Source of the DNA: Sphingobacterium spiritivorum
Lineage (GTDB): Bacteria > Bacteroidota > Bacteroidia > Sphingobacteriales > Sphingobacteriaceae
Direction: 5' to 3'
NCBI RefSeq assembly: GCF_016725325.1
Contig: NZ_CP068083.1
Coordinates: forward strand, 3,224,001-3,288,000
DNA: 64,000 nt
Position 1 is the first letter of the stretch; each line of letters starts with the position of its first letter. Of this stretch, positions 42,839-52,153 are shown piece by piece. Below the pieces are notes generated by a model. It saw only the letters and a list, made by a program, of their open reading frames with translations, had not been told where the DNA came from and ran no database searches. The translations under genes were made by a program, and so were the position numbers.

Positions 42839-43591
42839 CTAATTTAAATGATGTTTTTCATTGTTTTCAATATCCCTTTGCGCAATCAGTGAAGATTCAC
42901 GGTTAAGAACATCACTTTTAGCTGCATAATTCTGATTATCCGCATAGATATAAAGAAGTGTTCCATCTTTAATTGTATTGATAATCTCTGCATTAAGTTC
43001 GCGCGGAAGTGCCGGGCATCCATAACTCCGACCCAGACGTCCGGTAGAGGCAATGACCGCTTCACTGCAATAATCAGCACCGTGCATTACTACAGCTCTT
43101 TCTTTTGCATGGTCATTTATTCCTTCTTCCAGACCATTCAGCACAAGCGAATACCCGTTACCACCCTGATATGTCTTCTCTGTAACATAAAAACCCAGCG
43201 AGCTTTGGTACGAATTGTTGCGGTTGGAGAAAGAAGTCGCAAATTTTTCGCCGCTGTTGCGGCCATGCGACACCAGACTGTGATAAAGTACTTTTCTGTT
43301 TTTCAGATCAAGTACGTACAGTCTTTTTTCTGTTGAAGGGAGTGTAAAATCAATAATCGTCATCGTGTCCCTGTTGTCTGTTGACAACATACTCCGTCCG
43401 CGCATAGCTTGCTCAAAAGCCTCTAATTTGAGAATAGGCTCCAGATGCATGCTGGCGTACAGTTGTTGAACAGGAGATACTTTTTTAATTGGTTTTACAA
43501 CGGTTTTTTTTTCAATATGCTTACCTGTATAAACAGATGCTGATGACGAGGTAAACAATACTAACGAGAAAATATACAAAAATCTAATCAT
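42839..43591 (-). CDS. Exported L,D-transpeptidase-type protein (YkuD_2-like)
   Basis: 250 residues, N-terminal signal (about 1-20). Catalytic-domain signature: VVMHGADYCSE and RSYGCPALP, with the Cys in SxGCPA, as in the murein L,D-transpeptidase family with a YkuD_2 fold. Such enzymes crosslink or remodel peptidoglycan or attach proteins to it. It is followed upstream by a second, different L,D-transpeptidase-type gene (43658) in the same direction. The C-terminal 25 residues are polar. Confidence 0.85.
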   Translation of the reverse strand: MIRFLYIFSLVLFTSSSASVYTGKHIEKKTVVKPIKKVSPVQQLYASMHLEPILKLEAFEQAMRGRSMLSTDNRDTMTIIDFTLPSTEKRLYVLDLKNRKVLYHSLVSHGRNSGEKFATSFSNRNNSYQSSLGFYVTEKTYQGGNGYSLVLNGLEEGINDHAKERAVVMHGADYCSEAVIASTGRLGRSYGCPALPRELNAEIINTIKDGTLLYIYADNQNYAAKSDVLNRESSLIAQRDIENNEKHHLN

Positions 43592-43657
43592 AACACAAAA
43601 TCACAATTTTCCACTACAAAGGTAGTAATAATATGATTTTCAAAATGTTAAATAACG

Positions 43658-44689
43658 TTAATCTATCACTATGACCAGTGCATTCATGGGTTTAGCCCAA
43701 TTATAGACGAATTTTGCATGTGAAGAAGCGTTGCGGACACACATATGTGAACGGGGAACTGTTCCCAGCGAGGCACTGTATTCAATAATAGCTGTAGCGG
43801 GTTTATTGACGGGTATGCCATGTATATATGCTCCGTTGGTAAAACGGCTCGCATAAGGTGCAAAGCCATCAATAGTGGTTGTCCCGTCCTTGTAATAAAA
43901 CATTTTGGACTTGTGTTCCTGTATCATAAACAAACCTACAGGTGTCTCCTGAGCATGAGGCGGTTTATGTCTGCCGGAAGTGGCCGGATTCATACTCCGT
44001 ATAGTCCAGTCCTTACCTGAGCCTTCTAATGTACATATATTCTGATTGCGCACATCTACTACTACCACATGATTGAAAGTCGTGGAATCACTGATGGCTT
44101 TGACATACCTTTTGGGAACATCCCAGATTCCGTCAAATGAAATGCCTTCGATCTTGACCATATCCAGTGTATCGCTGCTCATGAGTCTGACCAATGAGCC
44201 GTCTCTTCCGTATCGGATAGGTTGGTCCGTTTCACCGACAACATATAATGGGGCTGACTGATAGCGCTCCACTCCCAGAGAATCGGATACACGGGTATAA
44301 GCGTTACGCTCAAAGTGCTTGACAACAGGAGCTTCTCTGTTTTTGTTTTTATAGTTCTGAAGGATAGCATATTGTCCGGTTTTCTTTTGAAAATTGACGA
44401 CATATGCCAGGCGTTCTTTTATCTTATCCCATTGAAAATTACGGGTAGTATCCTTGTATGGATAAGTATCTTCCAGACTGTGTTTGTCATAGAGAAACTC
44501 TTTTTTCAGATTGATATCTGCAGCTTCAACGGGCTTTTGCCGTTCGGCTTCCTTTTGCATTTTAGCTACCTGTTCCAGTGAATCCTTTTTGTTGTTTTCT
44601 TGCGTTTGTTCAGGACTCTTTTTAGAGGTACATGAAGATAATAAGAGTATGAGGTAAAAAGTTAAATAAACCTGTTTTGTTTGTTTCAT
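43658..44689 (-). CDS. YkuD-type L,D-transpeptidase lipoprotein
   Basis: 343 residues, lipoprotein signal with lipobox LLSSC (Cys about 20). A charged spacer (about 25-75) precedes the YkuD domain near the C-terminus. That domain is visible as NGAYIHGIPVNK and SHMCVRNASSHA, where the usual SHGCVR has Met instead of Gly. The catalytic Cys and the following Arg are kept, so it may still be active. It forms a likely two-gene unit with 42839 (66-nt gap) acting on peptidoglycan in the periplasm. Confidence 0.85.
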   Translation of the reverse strand: MKQTKQVYLTFYLILLLSSCTSKKSPEQTQENNKKDSLEQVAKMQKEAERQKPVEAADINLKKEFLYDKHSLEDTYPYKDTTRNFQWDKIKERLAYVVNFQKKTGQYAILQNYKNKNREAPVVKHFERNAYTRVSDSLGVERYQSAPLYVVGETDQPIRYGRDGSLVRLMSSDTLDMVKIEGISFDGIWDVPKRYVKAISDSTTFNHVVVVDVRNQNICTLEGSGKDWTIRSMNPATSGRHKPPHAQETPVGLFMIQEHKSKMFYYKDGTTTIDGFAPYASRFTNGAYIHGIPVNKPATAIIEYSASLGTVPRSHMCVRNASSHAKFVYNWAKPMNALVIVID

Positions 44690-44875
44690 AATTTAGATAG
44701 CTGTTGCTAAGTCATCCTGATGTGCCTGTTTTTTTAATTCAATATACCGCCACTTTTTTTTATTTCAAAGCAAAATCAAATAATCCGAGTAAACCAAAGA
44801 TGAATTTGTAATAGCTGAGATATACAAAAAGTGTGCTAAAGTATCCTGATCCATAATCCCGTATCTGGATTATTG

Positions 44876-44883
44876 TATATTTG
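44876..44883 (+). promoter_or_regulatory. -7 promoter element of xpt
   Basis: TATATTTG matches TAnnTTTG exactly, 64 nt upstream of the xpt start. No convincing -33 motif at the expected distance. Confidence 0.5.
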
Positions 44884-44947
44884 CAACATTTTTCATCGAA
44901 TAAGTACCTGAGAAAAGAATAAAAGGTACTATAATAGAGTAAATGAT

Positions 44948-45517
44948 ATGGATATATTGAAAGATCGAATTTTAAAGGACGGGCAGAGCTTTACAGGAGG
45001 TATCCTGAAAGTAGATAGTTTTATAAATCATCAGATGGATCCTGTATTGATGAAATCGATCGCAGTAGAATTTGTAAGACGTTTTGGCCATCTTCCTGTA
45101 AATAAGATTATCACCATTGAAGCAAGTGGTATTGCACCCGCTATTATGCTGGGGTATCTGCTGGAGCTCCCTGTTGTATTTATTAAAAAGGCAATGCCTA
45201 AAACTATGCAAAATATGCTGGTGTCTTCGGTTTACTCTTTTACTAAGGACAAGACATATGATATCTGTGTAAGCCGTGACTTTCTGGGACCTTCAGACAG
45301 AGTTGTATTTATTGACGATTTCCTGGCAAACGGCAATGCTGCTTCAGGTGTTTATGACCTGGTCAAAGAAGCCGGAGCGACGTTGCTGGCAATGGGATTT
45401 ATCATCGAAAAATCTTTTCAAAAGGGAGGAGAATTGCTAAGGGCAATTCCGGATATACAGGTAGAGTCACTCGCAAAAATTAAAGAGCTGGGTGACGGAC
45501 ACATTGTTTTCGGATAA
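44948..45517 (+). CDS. xpt: Xanthine phosphoribosyltransferase
   Basis: Purine-salvage enzyme converting xanthine and PRPP into XMP. The 189-residue protein has the PRPP loop [16 protein letters not shown], the N-terminal [30 protein letters not shown] (read in parts) typical of xpt, and [13 protein letters not shown] late in the sequence. Start ATG at 44948. It is monocistronic, with a palindromic terminator downstream. No purine riboswitch-like structure is visible in the 60-nt leader. Confidence 0.94.
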   Translation: MDILKDRILKDGQSFTGGILKVDSFINHQMDPVLMKSIAVEFVRRFGHLPVNKIITIEASGIAPAIMLGYLLELPVVFIKKAMPKTMQNMLVSSVYSFTKDKTYDICVSRDFLGPSDRVVFIDDFLANGNAASGVYDLVKEAGATLLAMGFIIEKSFQKGGELLRAIPDIQVESLAKIKELGDGHIVFG

Positions 45518-45546
45518 GAAATTGACAGTATCTTTCTAATATAAAC

Positions 45547-45579
45547 AGCCCGGACAGTATCGATACTGTCCGGGCTTTC
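45547..45579 (+). terminator. Palindromic terminator of xpt
   Basis: AGCCCGGACAGTATC and its exact reverse complement GATACTGTCCGGGCT (45547-45576) abut with no spacer, giving a 15-bp G/C-rich stem. It is followed only by a short T-run. Position, 29 nt after the xpt stop, supports termination. Confidence 0.75.
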
Positions 45580-45967
45580 CGTTTATGATATATTATTTGC
45601 ACCTGTTATACTTGGTCGGACAAATAAATCTTTGTGTATATAACGGGTAGTATATTCCGAATAGTATGCGTTAAATACAATTTAACATAGTTTTTGGAAC
45701 ATGATATTGATTTTCAGAAGAATAAAAAGAACGGTTGATTTTTTTCTGTTAGCCACATGTTAAATTGCTGTTAATATTGGCTTTTTTAGCTCTTATTAAG
45801 CCTTTTATGCGTGCAGGTAGGGCCCGTTTTTTGATTTTATTTATTATGTTTGGAAGAGATGCCTTAAAATATGAAAATATTCCTGTAACATAGATTTGAC
45901 AAACGTAAACAAATGCGAATGTAACTGTTGGTTGAAGAGCAGGTATTAAAAAATAAATTAAACATAC
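45580..45967. other. Long gap upstream of XRE-cupin gene
   Basis: About 390 nt without an accepted gene between the xpt terminator and the start at 45968. It is A/T-rich with a few TAnnTTG-like sequences (around 45770) but no clear promoter or structured element. It may hold the regulatory region of the XRE-cupin gene. Confidence 0.4.
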
Positions 45968-46549
45968 ATGAAAGATAACACCATATTCAAGATAAGTTCA
46001 AGAATTAAAGAAATACGTAAAGGAAAAGGTATTACTATACAGGATCTGGCCGACAGAGCAGGAGTGAGTAAAGGTTTAATTTCTCAGGTTGAAAATAACC
46101 GGACTGTTCCTTCATTATTGGTTTTGATCAATATTATCGGAGCGCTGGAGATTGACCTTACAGAATTTTTTAAAGGATTTACATCTGATGGAGATTTAGG
46201 TCCAGTTATCGTTCGACGTAAAGAACAATATGAGCCCTTTGAAAAAGAACATGCATTGGGATTTATGTACAGAAGGATCTTTACCACCTCCATCGTCAAT
46301 TCGACAATGGATATTGTACTTCTGGAATTAGAGCCGGATGCAAACCGTCCTATGGTCACTACAGAGGCTTTTGAGTACAAGTATATTCTGGCAGGAGAGG
46401 TTGAATATATTTTTGAAAATGAGGTTGTACATCTCAAAGAAGGAGATTCTATACTCTTTGACGGAAGACTGTCTCATTCCCCGCGTAATCCGGGTACACA
46501 AAAAGCAAGTATGTTGATTGTGTATTTTTTTGAACAGGATAAAACCTGA
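45968..46549 (+). CDS. XRE-type regulator with cupin domain
   Basis: 193 residues. An N-terminal HTH (about 7-62: IKEIRKGKGITIQDLADRAGVSKGLISQVENNRTVPS, in parts) is joined to a C-terminal cupin (about 105-190), with YILAGEVEYIFENE and LKEGDSILFDGRLSHSPRNPG. Family knowledge: HTH-cupin regulators control small catabolic operons, often for amines or aromatic compounds, sensing a small ligand in the cupin. It is a lone gene 260 nt before the sigma/FecR/SusCD module; regulation of that module or of the phosphonate-type triad at 54353 is possible but unproven. Confidence 0.85.
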   Translation: MKDNTIFKISSRIKEIRKGKGITIQDLADRAGVSKGLISQVENNRTVPSLLVLINIIGALEIDLTEFFKGFTSDGDLGPVIVRRKEQYEPFEKEHALGFMYRRIFTTSIVNSTMDIVLLELEPDANRPMVTTEAFEYKYILAGEVEYIFENEVVHLKEGDSILFDGRLSHSPRNPGTQKASMLIVYFFEQDKT

Positions 46550-46742
46550 TCTTTAAGCAGCCATTAAAATAGTTATTCATTATAAACTTAGTGCCACAAC
46601 TGACCATAATCTTTTTCAATAATTATTCTGGCTAAGGAAAGAACTATATTCTACTGTTTTACTTCTCACGCCGGTCTCATCCGCCCGTATACAATTATTT
46701 TTGGAAAAACATTGATTTAACATTAGCTTAGCATTACAATTA

Positions 46743-46750
46743 TAACTTTG
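46743..46750 (+). promoter_or_regulatory. -7 promoter element of the sigma/FecR unit
   Basis: TAACTTTG matches TAnnTTTG exactly, about 59 nt before the sigma start at 46809. TTTA and TTG motifs lie 23-28 nt upstream, so the -33 element is unclear. Confidence 0.55.
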
Positions 46751-46808
46751 TGCTGTGAATAATACATAATTTCACACTAAAGAATACTTAAATTTGGGAT
46801 GGAAAGTC

Positions 46809-47354
46809 ATGAATACGTGGTCTGATAAAGAATTGTTCGATGCAATTAAAAAGAACAATACACAAGCCTTTTCAATTTTGTTTGACAGGTACTCGGATAT
46901 TCTTTTTCGTTTTATCCTGAAAAGAACACGTTCCGTTACAGATACCGAGGATATCTTACAGGAGGTGTTTCTGTCATTATGGAACAGACGTGCAAATATA
47001 GAAGTAGGAGATTCGATCTATCCTTATCTCTTCAAAGCTGCACGTTACGAAGTAATCGACTGGATGGTCAAAAGTGAAAAGCGGGTAAAGCATTTTGAAC
47101 AATTACAGGTCAAAGCAGAAAAGGATATAATTTGTCTGCACAATACGGAGGATAAATTAATGGCTCAGGAACTGGCCAAATTACTGGAAGATGAAGTGCA
47201 GAAAATGCCGGTCACGATGCGCTCCATATTTAACCTCAGCAGAGGAGAAGATATGTGCATAAAAGATATTGCCTCCCAATTATCAATCTCTGAGCAAACC
47301 GTCAAAAACAATATTTCCCTGGCCATGTCACGGCTCAGAATACTTGTCAAATAA
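46809..47354 (+). CDS. ECF sigma factor (FecR-type pair)
   Basis: 181 residues from the ATG at 46809 (MNTWSDKELFDAIKK). A TTG five codons earlier is less likely. Region 2 is SILFDRYSDILFRFI, VTDTEDILQEVFLSLW and YPYLFKAARYEVIDWM; region 4 has VTMRSIFNLSRGEDMCIKDIASQL and TVKNNISLAMSRLR (read in parts). Typical of the Bacteroidota sigma family that partners FecR. FecR follows after 62 nt, then SusC and SusD, so the signal chain SusC STN - FecR - sigma - SusCD transcription is complete here. Confidence 0.93.
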   Translation: MNTWSDKELFDAIKKNNTQAFSILFDRYSDILFRFILKRTRSVTDTEDILQEVFLSLWNRRANIEVGDSIYPYLFKAARYEVIDWMVKSEKRVKHFEQLQVKAEKDIICLHNTEDKLMAQELAKLLEDEVQKMPVTMRSIFNLSRGEDMCIKDIASQLSISEQTVKNNISLAMSRLRILVK

Positions 47355-47416
47355 TATTTTAATTTTTTTTATTTTTCTTCGGTACTTTTCTCTGTTTAGT
47401 CAGGTTATAAGGTTGT

Positions 47417-48517
47417 ATGAATGAAGACAACCTCAATAAGCAGGCTAAAAAATTATTACAGAAATATCTGAATGGTCAATGTACTCCTGAAGAGGAGCAA
47501 CAGGTAATAGAATGGTTTTATTCTTTTGAGGATGAACTGCCTTCTGCAGAGCAGGATAGTACCGACAGCCTCAAAAGGTCAAAGTCGGTAATCCTTGATC
47601 AGATACAGCGGGAAGAAGATACACTAACATCTTCAGGATTCTTTACCTGGAAGCGTCTGCTTGTTGCTGCGGTTATGCTTGTTGTCATGGGAGGGTTATT
47701 TGGGATATACTGGAAAAGTAAGTATACATCCCAAACGGTGGAGCTGGCGGCTTTAATTCCGGATTCCAGTGGGCAATATAAAAATGATATTATGCCCGGT
47801 TCTTCTTATGCCGTTATTACTTACCCCAATGGCAAACGTGAGACAGCAATGGATTCGGTGAGTGATCACAACCTGCATTCGACTGCAGAAAACGGATTAC
47901 TGACAGTAGAAGTTCCGAAAGCAGGGAAATATAAGCTGACTTTAAGTGATGGTACAAATGTATGGCTTAATTCTTTCTCGGTACTGTCGTATCCTACAGT
48001 ATTTGATTCAGACCAGCGTATAGTAAAATTATCCGGAGAAGCCTATTTTGATGTTGCAAAGGATGCAAACAGACCCTTCCGCATAGAGCTGAACGGATCT
48101 GTAATAGAAGTATTGGGCACGAGCTTTAATGTGAATGCCTATACAGATGAGATCAGTACCTCACTTGTAGAAGGAAAGGTTAAGATTATTTCCGGTCAAA
48201 AGGAAACCTTCTTATCTCCCGGAAATGAAGCACTCATAAAGGATGGTGAAGTAGCAGTCTCCCCAGCAGATATTCAAAAAAATACAGCCTGGCAGCGTGG
48301 TGAATTTTATTTTGACAGCGATAATCTGTCAGAAATTATCAAGGAGGTGGCCAGATGGTACGATGTTGAAATCGTAAATGCCGAATCTTTACTCGTAAAT
48401 ACAACATATAAAGGTGCTATCAGCAGAGAGGCAAAATTGTCTGAAGTATTAAATATCCTGTCATCAGCAACACAACGCAGATTTGAAATAGACGGACGTA
48501 AAGTCATCGTGAAATAG
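47417..48517 (+). CDS. FecR-family regulator
   Basis: 366 residues. The cytoplasmic anti-sigma part is about 1-75 (KYLNGQCTPEEEQQVIEWFYSF, in parts), with a transmembrane helix (about 78-95). The periplasmic FecR domain (about 170-300) has GEAYFDVA and LGTSFNVNAY, followed by a C-terminal domain with RGEFYFDSDNLSEIIKEVARWY, read in pieces. It transmits the signal from the STN of the SusC at 48695 to the sigma at 46809. It is separated from SusC by a 177-nt leader with a hairpin (48601-48622), unlike the tighter spacing seen between sigma and FecR. Confidence 0.93.
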   Translation: MNEDNLNKQAKKLLQKYLNGQCTPEEEQQVIEWFYSFEDELPSAEQDSTDSLKRSKSVILDQIQREEDTLTSSGFFTWKRLLVAAVMLVVMGGLFGIYWKSKYTSQTVELAALIPDSSGQYKNDIMPGSSYAVITYPNGKRETAMDSVSDHNLHSTAENGLLTVEVPKAGKYKLTLSDGTNVWLNSFSVLSYPTVFDSDQRIVKLSGEAYFDVAKDANRPFRIELNGSVIEVLGTSFNVNAYTDEISTSLVEGKVKIISGQKETFLSPGNEALIKDGEVAVSPADIQKNTAWQRGEFYFDSDNLSEIIKEVARWYDVEIVNAESLLVNTTYKGAISREAKLSEVLNILSSATQRRFEIDGRKVIVK

Positions 48518-48600
48518 TAAATGATATGAATTATTAACCCAAACCACAAAAATATGAATCGAATCTGACCTATCTGACTTAGTGCCTTTACAATAAAAAA

Positions 48601-48622
48601 AGGAGGTGTTGGAGCACCCCCT
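48601..48622 (+). promoter_or_regulatory. Hairpin in the SusC leader
   Basis: AGGAGGTG and CACCCCCT pair with one mismatch around TTGGAG, 73 nt before the SusC start, after a stretch of A. A T-rich run follows further on (48640-48655). It may be an attenuator, a processing site or a weak terminator that separates the amounts of FecR and SusC. Confidence 0.4.
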
Positions 48623-48694
48623 GTATTGAAAAAGGCAATTTTTTAATTGAAATGTGAATTCTATTGATTTTTTAACCTTTAACAATTCAAAGTT

Positions 48695-51600
48695 ATGAAT
48701 TTTTTTTCTCCATTAATAGAACAAGTTGACTGGAGAAGTCGATCAAATCCACTTGTTTTTAAAGTCCTACTAACTATGAAGTTAATTTGTATTCTGGTCC
48801 TGCTGTGTACACTAGGGGCCAGAGCATCAGGATATGCGCAGGAAGTGAGTCTTTCCATGAAAAACGCAAGAATAGAAAATGTACTTCAGGAGATAACCAA
48901 ACAAACGAAGCTACGTTTCTTTTATGATGAAAAATTATTGGAGCGTGCGGGGCGCGTCAATGTATTTGCTTCCGAATCGGATGTCCGGGTCGTGCTGAAT
49001 CGTGCACTTAAAGATCGGAATTTAGCCATCGAGATTCTGGGAGGCACTATTGTCATCAAAGAAAGAAAAAAAACAGATAATGAAGTATCCGGAGTTGTCA
49101 GTGATTCAACTGGTGTCATGCGCGGAGTTACAGTATCTGTATTGGGAGTCGCCGGTCTTTCGACCAAAACGGATGCCAATGGGAGGTACTCCATCCGGGT
49201 TCCTGAAAAGGGAATACTCCTGTTTCGTTTTATAGGATACAAAGACCAGCAGGTAGTCGTAGCCGGTAAAAATGAGATCAATGTGCGTATGGAAGCTGAA
49301 GAATCTCATCTGGAAGAAGTCATTGTAGTAGGATACGGTACACAAAAAAGAGTGAATCTTTCCGGAGCCGTGGACCAGATTGGTGAAAAATTCTTAGATA
49401 GCCGTCCGATTACAAATGTCGGAACAGCCTTGCAGGGTGCGATGGCCAATCTGAATATTACGCCTACCAGCGGAAGAGCCAACAGTTCTCCTGAGATCAA
49501 TGTGAGGGGATATACTTCGCTTTCGGGAGGAGGTCCGCTGATTGTCATCGATGGTGTACCTACAACCAATGATGAACTGAACCGTATGAATCCAATGGAT
49601 ATCGCTAGTGTAACGGTACTCAAAGATGCGGCTTCTGCTGCGATTTACGGTAGCCGAGCTGCATTCGGAGTTGTATTGGTCACTACCAAAGCAGGGACTA
49701 GTGCAAATATTAAGATTGCTGCAAATTCTATTTTTGCTGCAAAAGCGATTACCCGCTCTGTACAGATTGAAGATGACCCGTACGAAGTCATGAAGTACCG
49801 GAATATAATGTCTGCACCCTGGTATAATCTGTATGATGAGAAAATGCTGGAATATGGGAAGCAGCTAAGTGAAAATCCTTCTTTGCCACGTGTTATCACA
49901 GATCCCCAGAATCCGAATGCTTATATCTATCTGGGGTCCACAGACTGGTTTAAAGAAGTTTATAAAGATGCACAGCCTTCTTATACGAACAATATCAGTA
50001 TCTCCCAAAAAAATGAACGTTCATCTTACTATATTTCAGGGGAATATTTCAGACAGAACGGTATGCTCAGAATTAGCCCTGATACATACGACCGTTACAA
50101 CTTCAGAGCCAAAGGTGATTATAAAATAACGGACTGGTTTACCTTATCAAATAATACAACGTATACAAATGATAAATATGATCAGCCGTCTGCAATAGAC
50201 CAGGGCTATCTGTACTGGCATAATGTAAACCGTCAGCCTTCTCTGGATATGGTCTACAATCCTGACGGAACGTATACGCAGGCAGGAGTCAATATGATAG
50301 GTGCTGTTGCGGAAGGCGGAAGAAGTATTAAGCGGGTAAATGATTTCCAGAGTAGCTTCGGTGCGAAAATAGACTTTATCAAAGGCGTCTGGAGTCTGAA
50401 TGGAGATGCTACATTCCGGAGAGTTTCCGGTAAAAGTCACTTCTATCAGTTACCACTACAGTTTAGTACGGGTCCGGGAATATTAAATCGCCAGAATTTT
50501 AACAGTATGGCTTCCAATAATAGTGATGAGACTCGTTACAATGTTTACAATATCTATTCGCAATATCAGCAGACAATTCAAGATCATTATTTTTCGGTCA
50601 TGCTTGGTTTTAATCAGGAAGAGCGTATATATGAAGGGTTTTCTGCATCCAGAGATCAGTTAATTTCCAATTCTCTTCCTACTATTGGTCTGGCAACAGG
50701 AGAAATCCCTACTGTAGGAGCCTACGATTATGCCTGGGCGGTAAGAGGAGGATTTGCAAGGTTAAATTATTCCTATAAAGATAAGTATATAGTGGAGTCT
50801 AATCTGCGGTATGACGGATCATCCAGATTCCCTAAAAAGGATCGCTTTGCATTTAATCCGTCCGTTTCCGGAGCTTGGGTAGTTTCTCAGGAAAAATTCT
50901 TTGAACCCCTTAAAAAAACGATTGATAATTTTAAGCTGAGGGCTTCGTACGGATCTTTGGCTAATCAGGATCTTAAGGATAATTATTATCCGTATATCGC
51001 TAATATGCCAAAAGGAACAGGTGTAATTCTGGATGGCAAACGTCCTCCAATTGTGAGTAGTCCCGGTTTGGTATCCTCAACACTTACCTGGGAGACGATT
51101 ACACAATCCAATTTCGGGGTAGACGTCAGCCTGTTTAACAATCATTTTTTCGGATCCTTTGATATGTACAGAAGGTATACAAAAGACATGCTGACAGCAG
51201 GCCGTGTTTTACCGATTGTACTTGGAGTAGGTGTGCCAGTTGAGAATGCAGCAGACCTGATGACCAAAGGCTGGGAGCTGACGTTGGGCTATAATAAAGA
51301 ATTTATGCTCGGACATAAGCCTCTTTCTTTCTCTGCACGATTTAATCTGGCAGACAGCAGAGCATTTATTGAAAAATACAATAATCCCAAGAATAATCTG
51401 AACGATTATTACGTAGGACAGGAAATAGGAGAAATGTGGGGATTGACCACTTTAGGATTTTTCCAGTCTAAAGAAGAAATTGCAGCCCATGCGAATCAGT
51501 ATGATGTCACTTCTTATCCGGGAACGCGTGGACTCGAACCAGGTGATCTGAAGTTTGCGGATATCAACGGAGATGGCAAAGTAAACCGTGGCGACTGGAC

Positions 51601-52138
51601 ACTTGCTAATCCCGGTGATTATAAAATTATTGGTAATTCCAGACAGCGGTACACATATGGTCTAGATCTGACTTCAGCATGGAACGGAATTGACCTTCGC
51701 GTATTTCTGCAAGGTGTAGGTAAAAGAAATTATTATCCGTCTGGGGGAGATCATTACTTCTGGGGTATTTATGCACAACCGTGGGCTAGTCTGACAAAAT
51801 TTAATATGGACCACTGGACTCCGGAAAATCCTAATGCTTATCTGCCAAGACCAAAATCTTATGTTGCTGAGCAAAGTGGAATCGAACTAGCAGCAACGCA
51901 GACCAAATATATCCAGAATGCAGGATATCTGCGTGTTAAAAACGTGACTGTAGGGTATACATTACCCAAATATCTGACAGACAAATGGGGAGTAGAGCGC
52001 ATACGTATATTCGGAAGCGGAGAAAATCTGTTTGAATTTACCAAACTCATGGACTATCTGGATCCGGAAATCGTAGGAGACAGAACGGCTTATCCATTTC
52101 AGCGAACTTATTCTTTAGGCCTAAATTTTATTTTCTAA
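48695..52138 (+). CDS. SusC-family TonB-dependent transporter with STN domain
   Basis: 1147 residues. A leader extension (1-27) precedes the signal peptide (about 28-49, ending GYAQ). The STN domain is about 55-110 (ARIENVLQEITKQTKLRFFYDE). The carboxypeptidase-regulatory-like domain (about 129-205) and plug (about 212-330) follow, with VGYGTQKRVNLSGAV and VTVLKDAASAAIYGSRAAFGV. The barrel ends in NLNFIF. The STN domain fits the FecR/sigma pair upstream. SusD follows 15 nt later. Whether the cargo is a glycan, a phosphonate-bearing glycan or a peptide cannot be read from the barrel. Confidence 0.95.
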   Translation: MNFFSPLIEQVDWRSRSNPLVFKVLLTMKLICILVLLCTLGARASGYAQEVSLSMKNARIENVLQEITKQTKLRFFYDEKLLERAGRVNVFASESDVRVVLNRALKDRNLAIEILGGTIVIKERKKTDNEVSGVVSDSTGVMRGVTVSVLGVAGLSTKTDANGRYSIRVPEKGILLFRFIGYKDQQVVVAGKNEINVRMEAEESHLEEVIVVGYGTQKRVNLSGAVDQIGEKFLDSRPITNVGTALQGAMANLNITPTSGRANSSPEINVRGYTSLSGGGPLIVIDGVPTTNDELNRMNPMDIASVTVLKDAASAAIYGSRAAFGVVLVTTKAGTSANIKIAANSIFAAKAITRSVQIEDDPYEVMKYRNIMSAPWYNLYDEKMLEYGKQLSENPSLPRVITDPQNPNAYIYLGSTDWFKEVYKDAQPSYTNNISISQKNERSSYYISGEYFRQNGMLRISPDTYDRYNFRAKGDYKITDWFTLSNNTTYTNDKYDQPSAIDQGYLYWHNVNRQPSLDMVYNPDGTYTQAGVNMIGAVAEGGRSIKRVNDFQSSFGAKIDFIKGVWSLNGDATFRRVSGKSHFYQLPLQFSTGPGILNRQNFNSMASNNSDETRYNVYNIYSQYQQTIQDHYFSVMLGFNQEERIYEGFSASRDQLISNSLPTIGLATGEIPTVGAYDYAWAVRGGFARLNYSYKDKYIVESNLRYDGSSRFPKKDRFAFNPSVSGAWVVSQEKFFEPLKKTIDNFKLRASYGSLANQDLKDNYYPYIANMPKGTGVILDGKRPPIVSSPGLVSSTLTWETITQSNFGVDVSLFNNHFFGSFDMYRRYTKDMLTAGRVLPIVLGVGVPVENAADLMTKGWELTLGYNKEFMLGHKPLSFSARFNLADSRAFIEKYNNPKNNLNDYYVGQEIGEMWGLTTLGFFQSKEEIAAHANQYDVTSYPGTRGLEPGDLKFADINGDGKVNRGDWTLANPGDYKIIGNSRQRYTYGLDLTSAWNGIDLRVFLQGVGKRNYYPSGGDHYFWGIYAQPWASLTKFNMDHWTPENPNAYLPRPKSYVAEQSGIELAATQTKYIQNAGYLRVKNVTVGYTLPKYLTDKWGVERIRIFGSGENLFEFTKLMDYLDPEIVGDRTAYPFQRTYSLGLNFIF

Positions 52139-52153
52139 AAAAGGAACACGATC

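Noticed and set aside
44884..44947. Possible purine riboswitch before xpt
   Set aside because: The leader is only about 60 nt and no three-way-junction or conserved loop sequence can be seen.
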